Positions 37,869 through 47,002 of a stretch of DNA of 64,000 nt are shown piece after piece. Numbering within the stretch: the stretch's first letter is position 1; every line of letters starts with the position of its first letter. The notes under the pieces were generated by a model, which had not been told where the DNA came from, ran no database searches, and saw only the letters and a list, made by a program, of their open reading frames with translations. The DNA comes from Pseudovibrio exalbescens (lineage in GTDB: Bacteria > Pseudomonadota > Alphaproteobacteria > Rhizobiales > Stappiaceae), in the NCBI RefSeq assembly GCF_028737195.1, contig NZ_JAQZAJ010000007.1:224124-288123 (forward strand). The letters run 5' to 3'. Position numbers and translations under genes: made by a program.

Positions 37869-38477
37869 TCAGAACGGGTTCCAAGTTGGCTTCCTAGTAA
37901 ATTTTAGATAGCCCATATTGAGACCCAGCCGGGCGCCAACACCTGCCTTGACCGGCACGACATAGATGTTGTTGTTGGACAGGACCTGCATGCCGAAACC
38001 GCCAACCAGATAGGCTGAACCTTTGACGCCGACATAGCGACGATACATGGCGTCGATGGTTGGCAAATTGTACACCAGCATCATGGTGCGTGCGCCATCA
38101 CCGCCGAAGTCCCAGCCGATGGACGGACCTTGCCAGAAAATTGGATGAATGCCTGCGTTGCGCGTGAAAAGTTGACCTTCGCCGTAAGTTGCACCGGCAA
38201 CAAAGGCGGCTGAACCTTCTTCGCCCAGAATGTATCCGTTCGGTTCGCCATACTTGTTGATGGCCTGTTCAACAACGGCTGCGAGACCTGAAGACACGCT
38301 GCCGAAGAACTTGTGGCCTGCGTCAACAATCTCGTTCTGGCTGTATGTTGTGTCACCCTGCGCGCCAGGGGCCTGTTGTGCCTGTGCTGAGGCGTTCTGT
38401 GTCAGCGCAACCAGACCAATGACAGCAGCAGTCATGGTTACGGCATGCTTCATGCGCCCGAAAAGATGTTTCAGCAT
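37869..38477 (-). CDS. eipA: EipA family periplasmic protein (DUF1134)
   Basis: A protein of 202 residues with a signal peptide (cleavage near ASAQ, about residue 30). The DUF1134 body contains GSVSSGLAAVVEQAINKYG, YILGEEGSAAFVAGATYGEG and IGWDFGGDGARTMMLVYNLP. The Brucella homologue EipA is a periplasmic protein required for envelope integrity and virulence. The signal peptide supports the same location here. Confidence 0.88.
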   Translation of the reverse strand: MLKHLFGRMKHAVTMTAAVIGLVALTQNASAQAQQAPGAQGDTTYSQNEIVDAGHKFFGSVSSGLAAVVEQAINKYGEPNGYILGEEGSAAFVAGATYGEGQLFTRNAGIHPIFWQGPSIGWDFGGDGARTMMLVYNLPTIDAMYRRYVGVKGSAYLVGGFGMQVLSNNNIYVVPVKAGVGARLGLNMGYLKFTRKPTWNPF

Positions 38478-38585
38478 TCAGCAATCTCCTTGCATGGGAT
38501 CCAAGTGGCTTTATTTGACAGAACTGCCTAGTGTGCCCACCACACACGGTTCTGACTTTGATGATTCGAAAACTAGGCGGAATTT

Positions 38586-39050
38586 ATGGTAACTTCGCGA
38601 AGTTGCTCTACACGAATATACAGATTTCTTGTGTGTATCGTCCTTTCTGTGGCTTTTTCAGGCTTAGCTGCAGCCGATATTCGCTACGAGTACGCCATCT
38701 CCGGCTACGACCCTGTTGCTTTTCAAACCCGCTTCGAGCCCGTCAAAGGTATCGAAAAGCACCAGTTGGAGTGGGGTGGGCGCCTTTGGTTGTTCTCAAA
38801 CATTGGCAACAAGAAAGCCTTTGAAGGTGCTCCCGAGGTTTACGCGCCGAAGTTTGCAGGTTGTGACCCCTATTCGCTGGCACAAGGCTTGCGGGCTCAG
38901 GGTAGTCCACGCGTTTTTGCCTTGCACGAGCGGAGTCTCTACATTTTCAATAGTAAGTCTCATCGCTTCCTCTTCTTGTCCGCCCCTGAAAAACTTATAG
39001 AATTGGCTCAGGAGAATGCAGAAAGAGTTAATTGCGACGGTTTTCGTTAA
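38586..39050 (+). CDS. Exported YHS-domain-like protein
   Basis: A protein of 154 residues with a signal sequence (hydrophobic stretch FLVCIVLSVAFSGLAAADI). The mature part follows the YHS pattern: YAISGYDPVAFQT, then LEWGGRLWLFSNIGNKKAFEGAPEVYAPKFAG, then LYIFNSKSHRFLFL. Typical YHS proteins have a cysteine after PxYGG; here FAGCDPYSLAQG has the cysteine in a similar place. Function unknown; metal or heme-related roles are suggested for the family. It reads toward chpT. Confidence 0.7.
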   Translation: MVTSRSCSTRIYRFLVCIVLSVAFSGLAAADIRYEYAISGYDPVAFQTRFEPVKGIEKHQLEWGGRLWLFSNIGNKKAFEGAPEVYAPKFAGCDPYSLAQGLRAQGSPRVFALHERSLYIFNSKSHRFLFLSAPEKLIELAQENAERVNCDGFR

Positions 39051-39143
39051 CCAAGATTCTTGGCAGGACGGGCCCGGCAATGTAACTCTTTAAGCTGCTA
39101 ATCGAATCAACATTGCCGTTTTGTGCAAGCTAACGGGGCGTGT

Positions 39144-39794
39144 ATGTCTGTCTTCAAAGAACTGTCTTCCATTGATCTGGCCGCATTGGTCGCCAGTCGT
39201 GTGTGTCACGACATCATCAGCCCGGTCGGGGCCATTACCAACGGTCTTGAGGTGCTGGATGAGGAAGGCAACGAGGACATGGCTGACTTCGCCATGGACT
39301 TGATCCGCAAGTCCGCGCGCCACGCTTCTGCCAAGCTTCAGTTCGCGCGTATCGCCTTTGGTGCAGCGGGTTCGGCTGGCTCAGAAATCGACCTTGGCGA
39401 TGCTCAGTCGGTAGCTACAGGCTTCATGGAAAACGAAAAAGCTGATCTTGTCTGGGAAGTGGAACGTCTTCTGCTGCCCAAGAATAAAGTGAAGCTTTTG
39501 CTGAATTTGATCTTGATTGTTAACCAGTGCATACCGCGCGGCGGCACGATTACAGTCCAGATGGAAAACGGGGCCGAGGCACCCAAGTTCATCCTTACAG
39601 CCGAAGGCAAGAACGCCCGAATCCCCGCAATGATCAGCGAAGTGCTCGGCGGACAAGAGCCTGAACGCATTGATGCGCACACCGTGCAGCCGATTTACGC
39701 TGTTCTGCTTGCCGATGAGGCAGAAATGGCGGTTTCCCTAGAAACCGACGGGGAAAAAATTATGTGCATTGCGCAGCCGAACGCTGAAATATAG
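39144..39794 (+). CDS. chpT: Histidine phosphotransferase ChpT
   Basis: Phosphotransferase that passes phosphate from the hybrid kinase CckA to CtrA and CpdR in alphaproteobacteria. The protein is 216 residues. The DHp-like helix has ASRVCHDIISPVGAI with His22, followed by a degenerate ATPase-like fold (ALLADEAEMAVSLE end). I chose the ATG at 39144 (MSVFKELSSIDLA); the GTG at 39123 is in frame. It lies immediately upstream of the cheA operon and 8 kb from ctrA. Confidence 0.9.
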   Translation: MSVFKELSSIDLAALVASRVCHDIISPVGAITNGLEVLDEEGNEDMADFAMDLIRKSARHASAKLQFARIAFGAAGSAGSEIDLGDAQSVATGFMENEKADLVWEVERLLLPKNKVKLLLNLILIVNQCIPRGGTITVQMENGAEAPKFILTAEGKNARIPAMISEVLGGQEPERIDAHTVQPIYAVLLADEAEMAVSLETDGEKIMCIAQPNAEI

Positions 39795-39926
39795 TTAGGC
39801 AAAATAGGCAGCCTTTCAACGTATGTTAACAGTTTGCGGCAAGACTCGGTCAGTATGAACAAGGTGAAGTACCCGCCTCGGGGCACGTATAGCGGGTACC
39901 CTTCTGAAACTGAGTGAGTGCAGGCC

Positions 39927-42668
39927 ATGGACGATCTTCTCAGAGAGTTTCTCACTGAGACTTTTGAAAGTCTGGATGTTGTTGACGTCGAGCTGGTGAA
40001 GTTCGAACAGGAACCAAACAACGCTAAGATCCTCGACAACATCTTCAGACTGGTTCACACGATCAAGGGTACCTGCGGTTTCCTTGGTCTACCGCGATTG
40101 GAAGCAATCGCGCACGCCTCCGAGACCCTGATGGGTAAATTCCGGGACGGCGTGCCTGTGACCCCTGAATCTGTTTCCCTTGTTTTGAACTCCATCGACC
40201 GCATCAAGGAAATCCTTGGCGAGTTGGAGATGAGCAATGGTGTTGAGCCAGAGGGTGACGATCAGGACCTGATTAAGGAACTGGAGCGTCTTTCCTTGAG
40301 CGCCGACGCCGGCGAGTTGGGTGCAGATGCTGCCGAACCTGAAGAAGAAGCCGTTGCTGAAGGCGACGACGTTTATCAGGTTCTGGAACGCCCGCTGCGC
40401 CCGGGTGAAGTTTCCCTGGATGAGTTGGAACGCGCCTTCCGCGAGGCAGAAGTCGAAGTGGACATGCGCGTTGCCGTCAGCGATGACGACGAGGCGGAGC
40501 CTCAGGTCGAAGTGAAGGTCAAAGCCTCTGCCTCTGGCGAAGCGGCTTCAGGCGGGGCCTCTGTTGCCAAGGATCAGCCAGCCAAGAACAATGGCGGGCA
40601 GGGCGTTTCAAACCAGTCCATTCGCGTGGCTGTGGATACGCTAGAAGATCTGATGACCATGGTCTCCGAGTTGGTGCTGACCCGAAACCAGCTGCTGGAA
40701 ATCGTTCGTCGTCATGAAGACAGCGAGTTCAAGGTTCCACTTCAGCGTCTGTCCAACGTGACTGCCGAGCTGCAGGAAGGCGTCATGAAGACGCGCATGC
40801 AGCCAATCGGCAACGCTTGGCAGAAACTGCCTCGAATTGTACGCGATCTTTCTCAGGAACTGTCGAAGCCGATCTCACTGGAGATGATTGGTGCCGACAC
40901 CGAGTTGGACCGCCAGGTACTCGAGCTGATCAAGGATCCGCTCACGCACATGATCCGCAACTCGGCTGACCATGGTCTGGAAAGCCCCGCGGAACGTGTT
41001 GCTGCCGGTAAGCCTGAGAAGGGTGTGATCACACTCTCCGCTTATCATGAAGGCGGCCACATTCTTATTGAAGTCCGCGACGACGGTCGTGGTCTGAACC
41101 TTGCCAAGATCAAGCAGAAGGCTCTTGCGAACGGTATCACGACCGAGAGCGAGCTGGAGAAGATGTCGGATCAGCAGATCCAGAAGTTCATCTTCGCGGC
41201 AGGCTTCTCTACCGCATCTGCGGTGACCAACGTTTCCGGTCGCGGTGTGGGCATGGACGTTGTACGCAACAACGTTGAGATGATCGGTGGTTCCATCGAC
41301 GTTCGCTCTCAGGAAGGGCGTGGATCGAGCTTCATCATCAAGATCCCGCTAACGCTGGCCATCGTTTCCACGCTTATCGTTGAGAGCCATGGCGATCGTT
41401 TTGCGATCCCGCAGCTCTCCGTGGTCGAGTTGGTTCGTGTTCAGTCGAACTCAGAACATCGTATAGAGCGCATCAAGGACCGTCCGGTTCTGCGCCTGCG
41501 CAACAAGCTGTTGCCGCTGGTTCCGCTGTCTCAGCTGCTCGGTTTCGAGAGTGAAGATCAGGAGCTGGACAAAGACAACGGTTTCATCGTTGTGATGCAA
41601 GTGGGCAGCCAGCGGTTTGGCGTTGTGGTTGATGGCGTCTTCCATACGGAAGAAATCGTGGTCAAGCCAATGTCTTCCATGCTCCGCAATCTGACCATGT
41701 TCTCCGGCAATACCATTCTTGGTGATGGTGCGGTGATCATGATCATTGACCCGAACGGTGTTGCTTCCGCCATGGCAAGCCACGCGTCTGGCGCGCTGGT
41801 GGAAGAGGTCGAGGAAAAGGCCGAAGAAATCAGCGAGAAGAAAGTGGACGGCGACGCACCAATCTCCATGCTGCTGTTCCGCGCCGGTTCTGCAGAGCCG
41901 AAAGCGGTTCCGCTGTCACTGGTTACGCGTCTGGAAGAGTTCGATGTTTCCAAGATCGAGCGCTCCAACGGCCGCGATCTGGTCCAGTACCGCGGAACGC
42001 TTATGCCGCTCGTCTACATCAACGAAAGTGCGCAGCATAAGAGTGAAGGCACACAGCCGATGCTGGTGTTCTCCGACTCCGGTCGCTCCATGGGTCTCGT
42101 GGTCGACGACATTGTCGACATCGTCGAAGATCGCATGAAGATCGAAGTTGTTTCCGAACGTGCGGGCATCCTCGGTTCCGCCATCATCAAGGAAAAGGCA
42201 ACCGAGATCATCGATCTGGGGCACTACCTGCCGCTGGCCTTCGATGATTGGTTCATGCGCAAGGAAATGAGCAACCAGCCGACCGCGCGCAAGCTGCTGT
42301 TTGTGGATGACAGTGCGTTCTTCCGCAACATGCTTACGCCGGTTCTGAAGGCCGCTGGCTATGACGTGACCACATGCCCATCCGCTCAGGCCGCTTTCGA
42401 GCTGCTGGAAAAGGGTGAGGACTATGCGGCAATCGTCACGGACATCGAAATGCCTGAAATTAATGGCTACCAATTCTGTGAGAGCCTGCGTGGCGACACG
42501 CGCTTCCGTCATCTGCCGATCATCGCCTTGTCTGCGGTTGTGACTCCTCAGTCCATCCAGCAGGGCCGTGACGCTGGCTTCGATGACTACGTCGCCAAGT
42601 TCGACCGCCCGGGCCTCATCGCATCCCTCAAAGATGTGTTCACCAATGAAATGGGTGTGGCAGCATGA
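39927..42668 (+). CDS. cheA: Hybrid chemotaxis histidine kinase CheA with C-terminal receiver
   Basis: Sensor kinase of chemotaxis, 913 residues. In order: an HPt domain with phosphorylated His44 in LVHTIKGTCGFLG; an acidic, Glu/Asp-rich linker (about 105-225) in place of a clear CheY/CheB-binding P2 domain; dimerisation helices; the HATPase with N box DPLTHMIRNSADHGLE near 337 and DDGRGLN; a CheW-like domain; a second CheW-like domain; and a C-terminal receiver from about residue 789 with Asp839 in VTDIEMPEINGY. The receiver makes it a hybrid kinase, unlike E. coli CheA. Starts at ATG 39927 or GTG 39918. Overlaps cheW (ATGA). Confidence 0.95.
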   Translation: MDDLLREFLTETFESLDVVDVELVKFEQEPNNAKILDNIFRLVHTIKGTCGFLGLPRLEAIAHASETLMGKFRDGVPVTPESVSLVLNSIDRIKEILGELEMSNGVEPEGDDQDLIKELERLSLSADAGELGADAAEPEEEAVAEGDDVYQVLERPLRPGEVSLDELERAFREAEVEVDMRVAVSDDDEAEPQVEVKVKASASGEAASGGASVAKDQPAKNNGGQGVSNQSIRVAVDTLEDLMTMVSELVLTRNQLLEIVRRHEDSEFKVPLQRLSNVTAELQEGVMKTRMQPIGNAWQKLPRIVRDLSQELSKPISLEMIGADTELDRQVLELIKDPLTHMIRNSADHGLESPAERVAAGKPEKGVITLSAYHEGGHILIEVRDDGRGLNLAKIKQKALANGITTESELEKMSDQQIQKFIFAAGFSTASAVTNVSGRGVGMDVVRNNVEMIGGSIDVRSQEGRGSSFIIKIPLTLAIVSTLIVESHGDRFAIPQLSVVELVRVQSNSEHRIERIKDRPVLRLRNKLLPLVPLSQLLGFESEDQELDKDNGFIVVMQVGSQRFGVVVDGVFHTEEIVVKPMSSMLRNLTMFSGNTILGDGAVIMIIDPNGVASAMASHASGALVEEVEEKAEEISEKKVDGDAPISMLLFRAGSAEPKAVPLSLVTRLEEFDVSKIERSNGRDLVQYRGTLMPLVYINESAQHKSEGTQPMLVFSDSGRSMGLVVDDIVDIVEDRMKIEVVSERAGILGSAIIKEKATEIIDLGHYLPLAFDDWFMRKEMSNQPTARKLLFVDDSAFFRNMLTPVLKAAGYDVTTCPSAQAAFELLEKGEDYAAIVTDIEMPEINGYQFCESLRGDTRFRHLPIIALSAVVTPQSIQQGRDAGFDDYVAKFDRPGLIASLKDVFTNEMGVAA

Positions 42669-43156
42669 GCAACTTCGCAGGTTCCAATAACACTGAGCTG
42701 CTGCACGCCAGCAGCGAGTACATCCAGTATGTAACGGTCGTGATTGGTGGGCAGCTGTTTGGTCTGCCCATCTCACAGGTCCACGATGTTTTCGTGCCTG
42801 AAAAGGTGACCCGCGTTCCGCTGTCTCCGCCAGAGGTGGAAGGCGTTTTGAACCTTCGTGGCCGCATCGTCACAGCCATCAACATGCGTCGCCGGCTTCA
42901 CCTGCCGCCGCTGGATGAAGACCAGAGCATGATGGCCGTGGGTATTGAATACAAGAGTGAGTCTTATGGACTCGTGATCGACTCCGTTGGAGAGGTGCTC
43001 AACCTGCCGACACACGAGCGGGAAGACAACCCATCCAACCTCGATTGGCGCTGGGCAGAGATTTCAGGCGGGGTGCATCGTCTTGAAGGGCAGCTCATGG
43101 TGATTTTGGACGTTGACAGTCTGCTCACTACGTTGATCGAACCGAAGGCGGCTTAA
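42665..43156 (+). CDS. cheW: Chemotaxis coupling protein CheW
   Basis: Adapter that couples CheA to chemoreceptors. The protein is 163 residues of the CheW fold: YIQYVTVVIGGQLFGLPISQVHDVF, then VEGVLNLRGRIVTAINMRRR, and the C-terminal LMVILDVDSLL. Its ATG overlaps the cheA stop. cheY follows after 33 bp. Confidence 0.96.
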   Translation: MSNFAGSNNTELLHASSEYIQYVTVVIGGQLFGLPISQVHDVFVPEKVTRVPLSPPEVEGVLNLRGRIVTAINMRRRLHLPPLDEDQSMMAVGIEYKSESYGLVIDSVGEVLNLPTHEREDNPSNLDWRWAEISGGVHRLEGQLMVILDVDSLLTTLIEPKAA

Positions 43157-43189
43157 ACAGCTGCGCAGCGTGATAAAGAGAGATATTCG

Positions 43190-43555
43190 ATGAAGCACTG
43201 TTTGGTTGTTGACGACTCCAGCGTCATCCGCAAAGTGGCCCGCCGCATCCTTGAGGACATGGATTTTTCCATCTCCGAAGCTGAGGATGGTCAGCAGGCA
43301 CTGGATGCATGCAAGGAGTCTATGCCAGACGCAATTTTGCTGGACTGGAACATGCCGGTCATGGATGGTCTTGAGTTCCTCAACAAGCTTCGTGAAGAAG
43401 AGGGGGGCGATGTGCCGCTGGTGGTGTTCTGCACCACAGAAAACGACGTGGCTCACATCGCCAAGGCAATCCGGGCTGGTGCAAACGAATACATCATGAA
43501 GCCGTTTGACAGGGACATCATCGAGGCGAAATTCCAGGAAGTTGGGCTTATCTAA
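43190..43555 (+). CDS. cheY: Chemotaxis response regulator CheY
   Basis: Single receiver domain, 121 residues. The acidic pair is VVDDSS (Asp8, Asp9), the phosphorylated aspartate is Asp52 in LLDWNMPVMDG, and the conserved lysine lies in NEYIMKPFD. Phospho-CheY is expected to bind the flagellar motor switch. Confidence 0.96.
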   Translation: MKHCLVVDDSSVIRKVARRILEDMDFSISEAEDGQQALDACKESMPDAILLDWNMPVMDGLEFLNKLREEEGGDVPLVVFCTTENDVAHIAKAIRAGANEYIMKPFDRDIIEAKFQEVGLI

Positions 43556-43582
43556 TAACCACAAGAATGGGTCCAGAAAACT

Positions 43583-44821
43583 ATGCCCGATCGTTTCAGC
43601 ACTGCTGCTTCTAATACCCCATCCTCGGGTCCTGCTAAGGTCATGATCGTTGACGATTCCGTCGTCATTCGTGGCCTTTTCGGACGCTGGATTGATGAAG
43701 ATCCCGAGTTAACGGTGGTCGCAACACATCGCAACGGTCAGTTGGCCGTTGATGATATCGAACGAACCGACCCCGACATCGTTGTGCTTGATGTTGAGAT
43801 GCCCGTCATGGACGGGCTCACGGCTCTGCCTCTGCTCCTTGCAAAGAAGCGCGGGCTTGTTGTGATCATGGCTTCGACACTGACCCGCCGCAACGCGGAG
43901 GTCAGCCTCAAAGCCTTGTCGTTGGGGGCAACGGAATACGTTGCCAAGCCGGAATCCACCAGCCAGACCACCACGTCTCTGGAGTTTCGTCACGAGCTTT
44001 TGCAGAAGCTCCGTTCGCTTGGTGAGCAGGTCCGTCGCACTCGTAAGCCTGATGCTTCGGCTCCGGCTCCTGCACCGCGGCGCATGCGCGCCGAAACCAG
44101 TGCAGGGCAGGTCGCATCCAGCGGTCTGCGCGGCGGTACTTCCGACCGCATCGACACACGGAAGGAAATGCAGAAGGCCCGTGCGCAGGCCTCTGGTGCC
44201 AAGGAAGGCATCAACCTGCGTCCGTATTCTTCTGCAGTGCCGCGCATCTTGGCAGTGGGCAGCTCTACGGGCGGTCCGCAAGCTCTGCAAACCATGCTGA
44301 AGGCTGCTGGGGCAAGCCTGAAGAAGGTTCCGGTGGTGATCACGCAGCATATGCCGCGCACATTCACCACCATTCTGGCTGAGCACATCGGTCGCGCCAC
44401 TGGACTACCGTCCAAGGAAGCGGCAGACGGTGAGGTTTTGCAGCCAGGGCATATCTATGTGGCACCAGGTGGCCTGCATATGCGCCTTGCAAAGGCGGAT
44501 GGCCAGGTGGTCGCCAAACTTGATGATGGGGAGCCCATCAACTTTTGTAAGCCCGCCGTTGACCCTCTCTTTGAGAGTGTTGCGGAAATCTTCGGCGCAG
44601 CCAGCTTGGCTGTGGTGTTGACGGGTATGGGCTCTGACGGCGCGAAGGGCACTGAGTTCATCGCGCATAAGGGGGGCAGTGTCATTGCCCAGGACGAGGC
44701 AACGAGCGTTGTTTGGGGAATGCCTGGCGCAGCAGTCAAGACCGGAAGTTGTTCTTCCGTTTTGCCGCTGGATCAGATCGGCCCGAAAGTAATGCGTATC
44801 TTCGAAGGGACGGCGAGATGA
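43583..44821 (+). CDS. cheB: Chemotaxis protein-glutamate methylesterase CheB
   Basis: Demethylates chemoreceptors for adaptation. The protein is 412 residues. The N-terminal receiver has Asp70 in VLDVEMPVMDG. A linker of about 60 residues rich in Ala, Pro and Arg follows. The catalytic domain shows the serine in AVGSSTGGPQAL (about 227), His256 in TQHMPRTF, and Asp352 in GMGSDGAKG. Its stop overlaps the cheR start. Confidence 0.96.
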   Translation: MPDRFSTAASNTPSSGPAKVMIVDDSVVIRGLFGRWIDEDPELTVVATHRNGQLAVDDIERTDPDIVVLDVEMPVMDGLTALPLLLAKKRGLVVIMASTLTRRNAEVSLKALSLGATEYVAKPESTSQTTTSLEFRHELLQKLRSLGEQVRRTRKPDASAPAPAPRRMRAETSAGQVASSGLRGGTSDRIDTRKEMQKARAQASGAKEGINLRPYSSAVPRILAVGSSTGGPQALQTMLKAAGASLKKVPVVITQHMPRTFTTILAEHIGRATGLPSKEAADGEVLQPGHIYVAPGGLHMRLAKADGQVVAKLDDGEPINFCKPAVDPLFESVAEIFGAASLAVVLTGMGSDGAKGTEFIAHKGGSVIAQDEATSVVWGMPGAAVKTGSCSSVLPLDQIGPKVMRIFEGTAR

Positions 44822-45744
44822 CACCTTCTGAGTATGAGTTTTTAAAGCAGTTTCTGAAGAGCCGCTCCGGTCTGGTGCTGTCTGACGAAAAGCAATATCT
44901 GGTCGAAAGCCGCCTGGTTCCTGTAACCCGGCGCACGGGCCACAAGAACCTGAGCGCCCTGATTGCTGATCTGGGGCCACGTGGCAGCGAAGAGTTGAAG
45001 AACACGGTTGTGGAAGCCATGACGACCAACGAGTCGTTCTTCTTCCGGGATAAAACCCCGTTCGATCACTTCCGCAAGACCATGCTGCCTTCCATGCTCA
45101 CCAACCGGGCTGGTTCAAAGCGGGTTCGTATCTGGTGTGCGGCAGCGTCCACCGGCCAGGAACCTTACTCCATCGGGATGTGTCTGCAGGAAGATCGCGG
45201 CAAGACCGGGGGCTTCCGGTTCGAGATCCTCGGCACGGACATTTCCTCCGAGGTCTTGGAAAAGGCTCGGATGGGCATCTACAGCCAGTTCGAAGTCCAG
45301 CGCGGTTTGCCAATCCAGATGCTGCTGAAGTTCTTCAGCCAGCAAGGTGAGTTGTGGCAGGTCGCACCGGAGCTACGGGCGATGGTGCAGTGGCGTAAGC
45401 TGAACCTGTTGCAGAACTTCTCCCATCTGGGTGAGTTCGACATCATCTTCTGCCGAAACGTGTTGATCTATTTTGATCAGGATACCAAGCGCGACATTCT
45501 TCAGCGTCTTGCCAAGCAGATGCCGAGCGACGGTTTCCTCGTCTTGGGTGCGGCTGAAACTGTTGTCGGCCTCACTGACGCGTTCGAGCCGGTTCCGGAC
45601 CACAGAGGCCTCTATCGGCCGCGCAAGTCCGCTACGACCACGCGAGCGCCTCTGGGAACGACATCGCCAGCGCAGCCTGCCAAGGGGCCGGTTGATCCGC
45701 TGAACAGCCCAGCTTTCCAGAAGCTGCGTGCTCTCAGGGGCTAA
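44818..45744 (+). CDS. cheR: Chemotaxis protein methyltransferase CheR
   Basis: Methylates receptor glutamates with S-adenosylmethionine. The protein is 308 residues: an N-terminal helical domain, then the SAM-binding motif in IWCAAASTGQEPYSIGM, then FDIIFCRNVLIYFD. A disordered C-terminal tail of about 35 residues (Thr/Pro/Ala-rich) follows. I chose the ATG at 44818, overlapping the cheB stop by four bases. The operon ends at the terminator at 45772. Confidence 0.96.
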   Translation: MTPSEYEFLKQFLKSRSGLVLSDEKQYLVESRLVPVTRRTGHKNLSALIADLGPRGSEELKNTVVEAMTTNESFFFRDKTPFDHFRKTMLPSMLTNRAGSKRVRIWCAAASTGQEPYSIGMCLQEDRGKTGGFRFEILGTDISSEVLEKARMGIYSQFEVQRGLPIQMLLKFFSQQGELWQVAPELRAMVQWRKLNLLQNFSHLGEFDIIFCRNVLIYFDQDTKRDILQRLAKQMPSDGFLVLGAAETVVGLTDAFEPVPDHRGLYRPRKSATTTRAPLGTTSPAQPAKGPVDPLNSPAFQKLRALRG

Positions 45745-45771
45745 CAAGCCTCACGAAAACAACAAGCGAGA

Positions 45772-45799
45772 GGGTCGGCAAGCGCCGGCCCTTTTTGTT
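45772..45799 (+). terminator. Terminator after cheR
   Basis: GGGTCGGC-aagc-GCCGGCCC stem followed by TTTTTG. It ends the chemotaxis operon. Confidence 0.85.
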
Positions 45800-45957
45800 T
45801 TCACGATTACGTTACCGGCACATTGCCATCTCTATCTTGCTCTACGTTAGGGGAGTGCGTGCTTGATTGCGCGCCTTGGTTGGCTTTCAGAGATGCGAAA
45901 ACGCACCGAAAGCCTCCTGAGCCGAAGTTCCTTTCCAAAGGCCGGAGCATTTTACCC

Positions 45958-46929
45958 ATGACAAACCTTCGTATCGAGATTTCACGGCGGGCTGCCCTCT
46001 TGGGCGCCGGGGCTGCCGCAGTTGGCAGTACGGCTGGCGGTATTCTGCCTGTCGCGGCTGCCCAATCGGCAGCTCAAGGCAGTGTGGCGCCGTCCGCATC
46101 CTATCAGGTGGGCGACTTCAAAGTCGCAACCTTGCTGGATGGGGCCGTTACCGCTGGAGAGCCGCAGAAAACATTCGGCATGAACCAGAGCGCCGAAGAC
46201 TTTGCCGCTGCATCTGCTGAAAACTTCATCCCCGCCGATGCCTTCAAAGCGTTCTTCACGCCAACCGTGGTGGATACCGGGAGCGACGTGATCCTGTTTG
46301 ATACTGGCGTTGGAGAGGGAGGGCGCCCGGCACGCGGTAACATGCGGGCCGCCTTGGCTGGTGCTGGCTATACGCCGGAGCAGGTGACCGTTGTCGTGAT
46401 TACACATATGCATCCAGACCACATTGGCGGCATGATGGAAGCGGGCGCAGCCGCGTTTCCCAACGCCCGCTATGTGACGGGGCGTGTCGAGTATGACTTT
46501 TGGTCCAAGATGGATCCAGAATCCAATGGTGTTGCCAAGCTGGTCGACAGCAACGTTAAACCATTTTCTGAGAAATTGACCTTTCTTGATGATGGCGGGT
46601 CAGTTGCGTCCGGGGTCACAGCTATCAGCGCTTTCGGCCACACGCCGGGTCACATGATCTACCTTCTGGAATCTGGTCCGGACCGGCTGGTCCTCATGGC
46701 GGACACGGCAAACCACTATGTTTGGTCTCTGGCCTACCCGGATTGGGAAGTGCGGTTTGACATGGACAAAGAAGCTGCCGCAAAGACACGCCGCATGGTG
46801 TTCGACATGCTGGCTGCCGAGAAGACGCCTTTTGTTGGCTATCACATGCCGTTCCCGGCGGTGGGCTACGTGGAGAAGCGCGACAGCGGTTTCCGCTATG
46901 TGCCAGCTTCTTATCAGTTCCAGCTCTAA
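45958..46929 (+). CDS. Tat-exported MBL-fold metallo-hydrolase
   Basis: Metallo-beta-lactamase-fold hydrolase of 323 residues. The N-terminus ISRRAALLGAGAAAVGSTAGG is a twin-arginine signal (RR followed by a long Ala/Gly-rich hydrophobic stretch), so the folded protein is exported. The metal site is THMHPDHIGG, with further ligands in SAFGHTPGHMIY and MADTAN. The substrate is unknown; relatives include lactonases. I chose the ATG at 45958 because the signal peptide starts there; 45 codons upstream are open but unconvincing. It is not obviously part of the chemotaxis operon. Confidence 0.88.
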   Translation: MTNLRIEISRRAALLGAGAAAVGSTAGGILPVAAAQSAAQGSVAPSASYQVGDFKVATLLDGAVTAGEPQKTFGMNQSAEDFAAASAENFIPADAFKAFFTPTVVDTGSDVILFDTGVGEGGRPARGNMRAALAGAGYTPEQVTVVVITHMHPDHIGGMMEAGAAAFPNARYVTGRVEYDFWSKMDPESNGVAKLVDSNVKPFSEKLTFLDDGGSVASGVTAISAFGHTPGHMIYLLESGPDRLVLMADTANHYVWSLAYPDWEVRFDMDKEAAAKTRRMVFDMLAAEKTPFVGYHMPFPAVGYVEKRDSGFRYVPASYQFQL

Positions 46930-46947
46930 GGCATTGCAAACAAATAA

Positions 46948-46976
46948 AAACCCCCGGCACCAGGTGTCGGGGGTTC
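46948..46976. terminator. Bidirectional terminator between the MBL gene and ctrA
   Basis: AACCCCCGGCACC-a-GGTGTCGGGGGTT hairpin with one mismatch, flanked by AAATAAAA on the left and TTCTC on the right, so it can serve both convergent genes. Confidence 0.8.
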
Positions 46977-47002
46977 TCAAAACTCTTTAAGAAAAATGCG
47001 GC

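Noticed and set aside
39927..42668. CheA as two fused genes or a frameshift
   Set aside because: The reading frame is continuous and the domain order is coherent; hybrid CheA proteins with a receiver are known.
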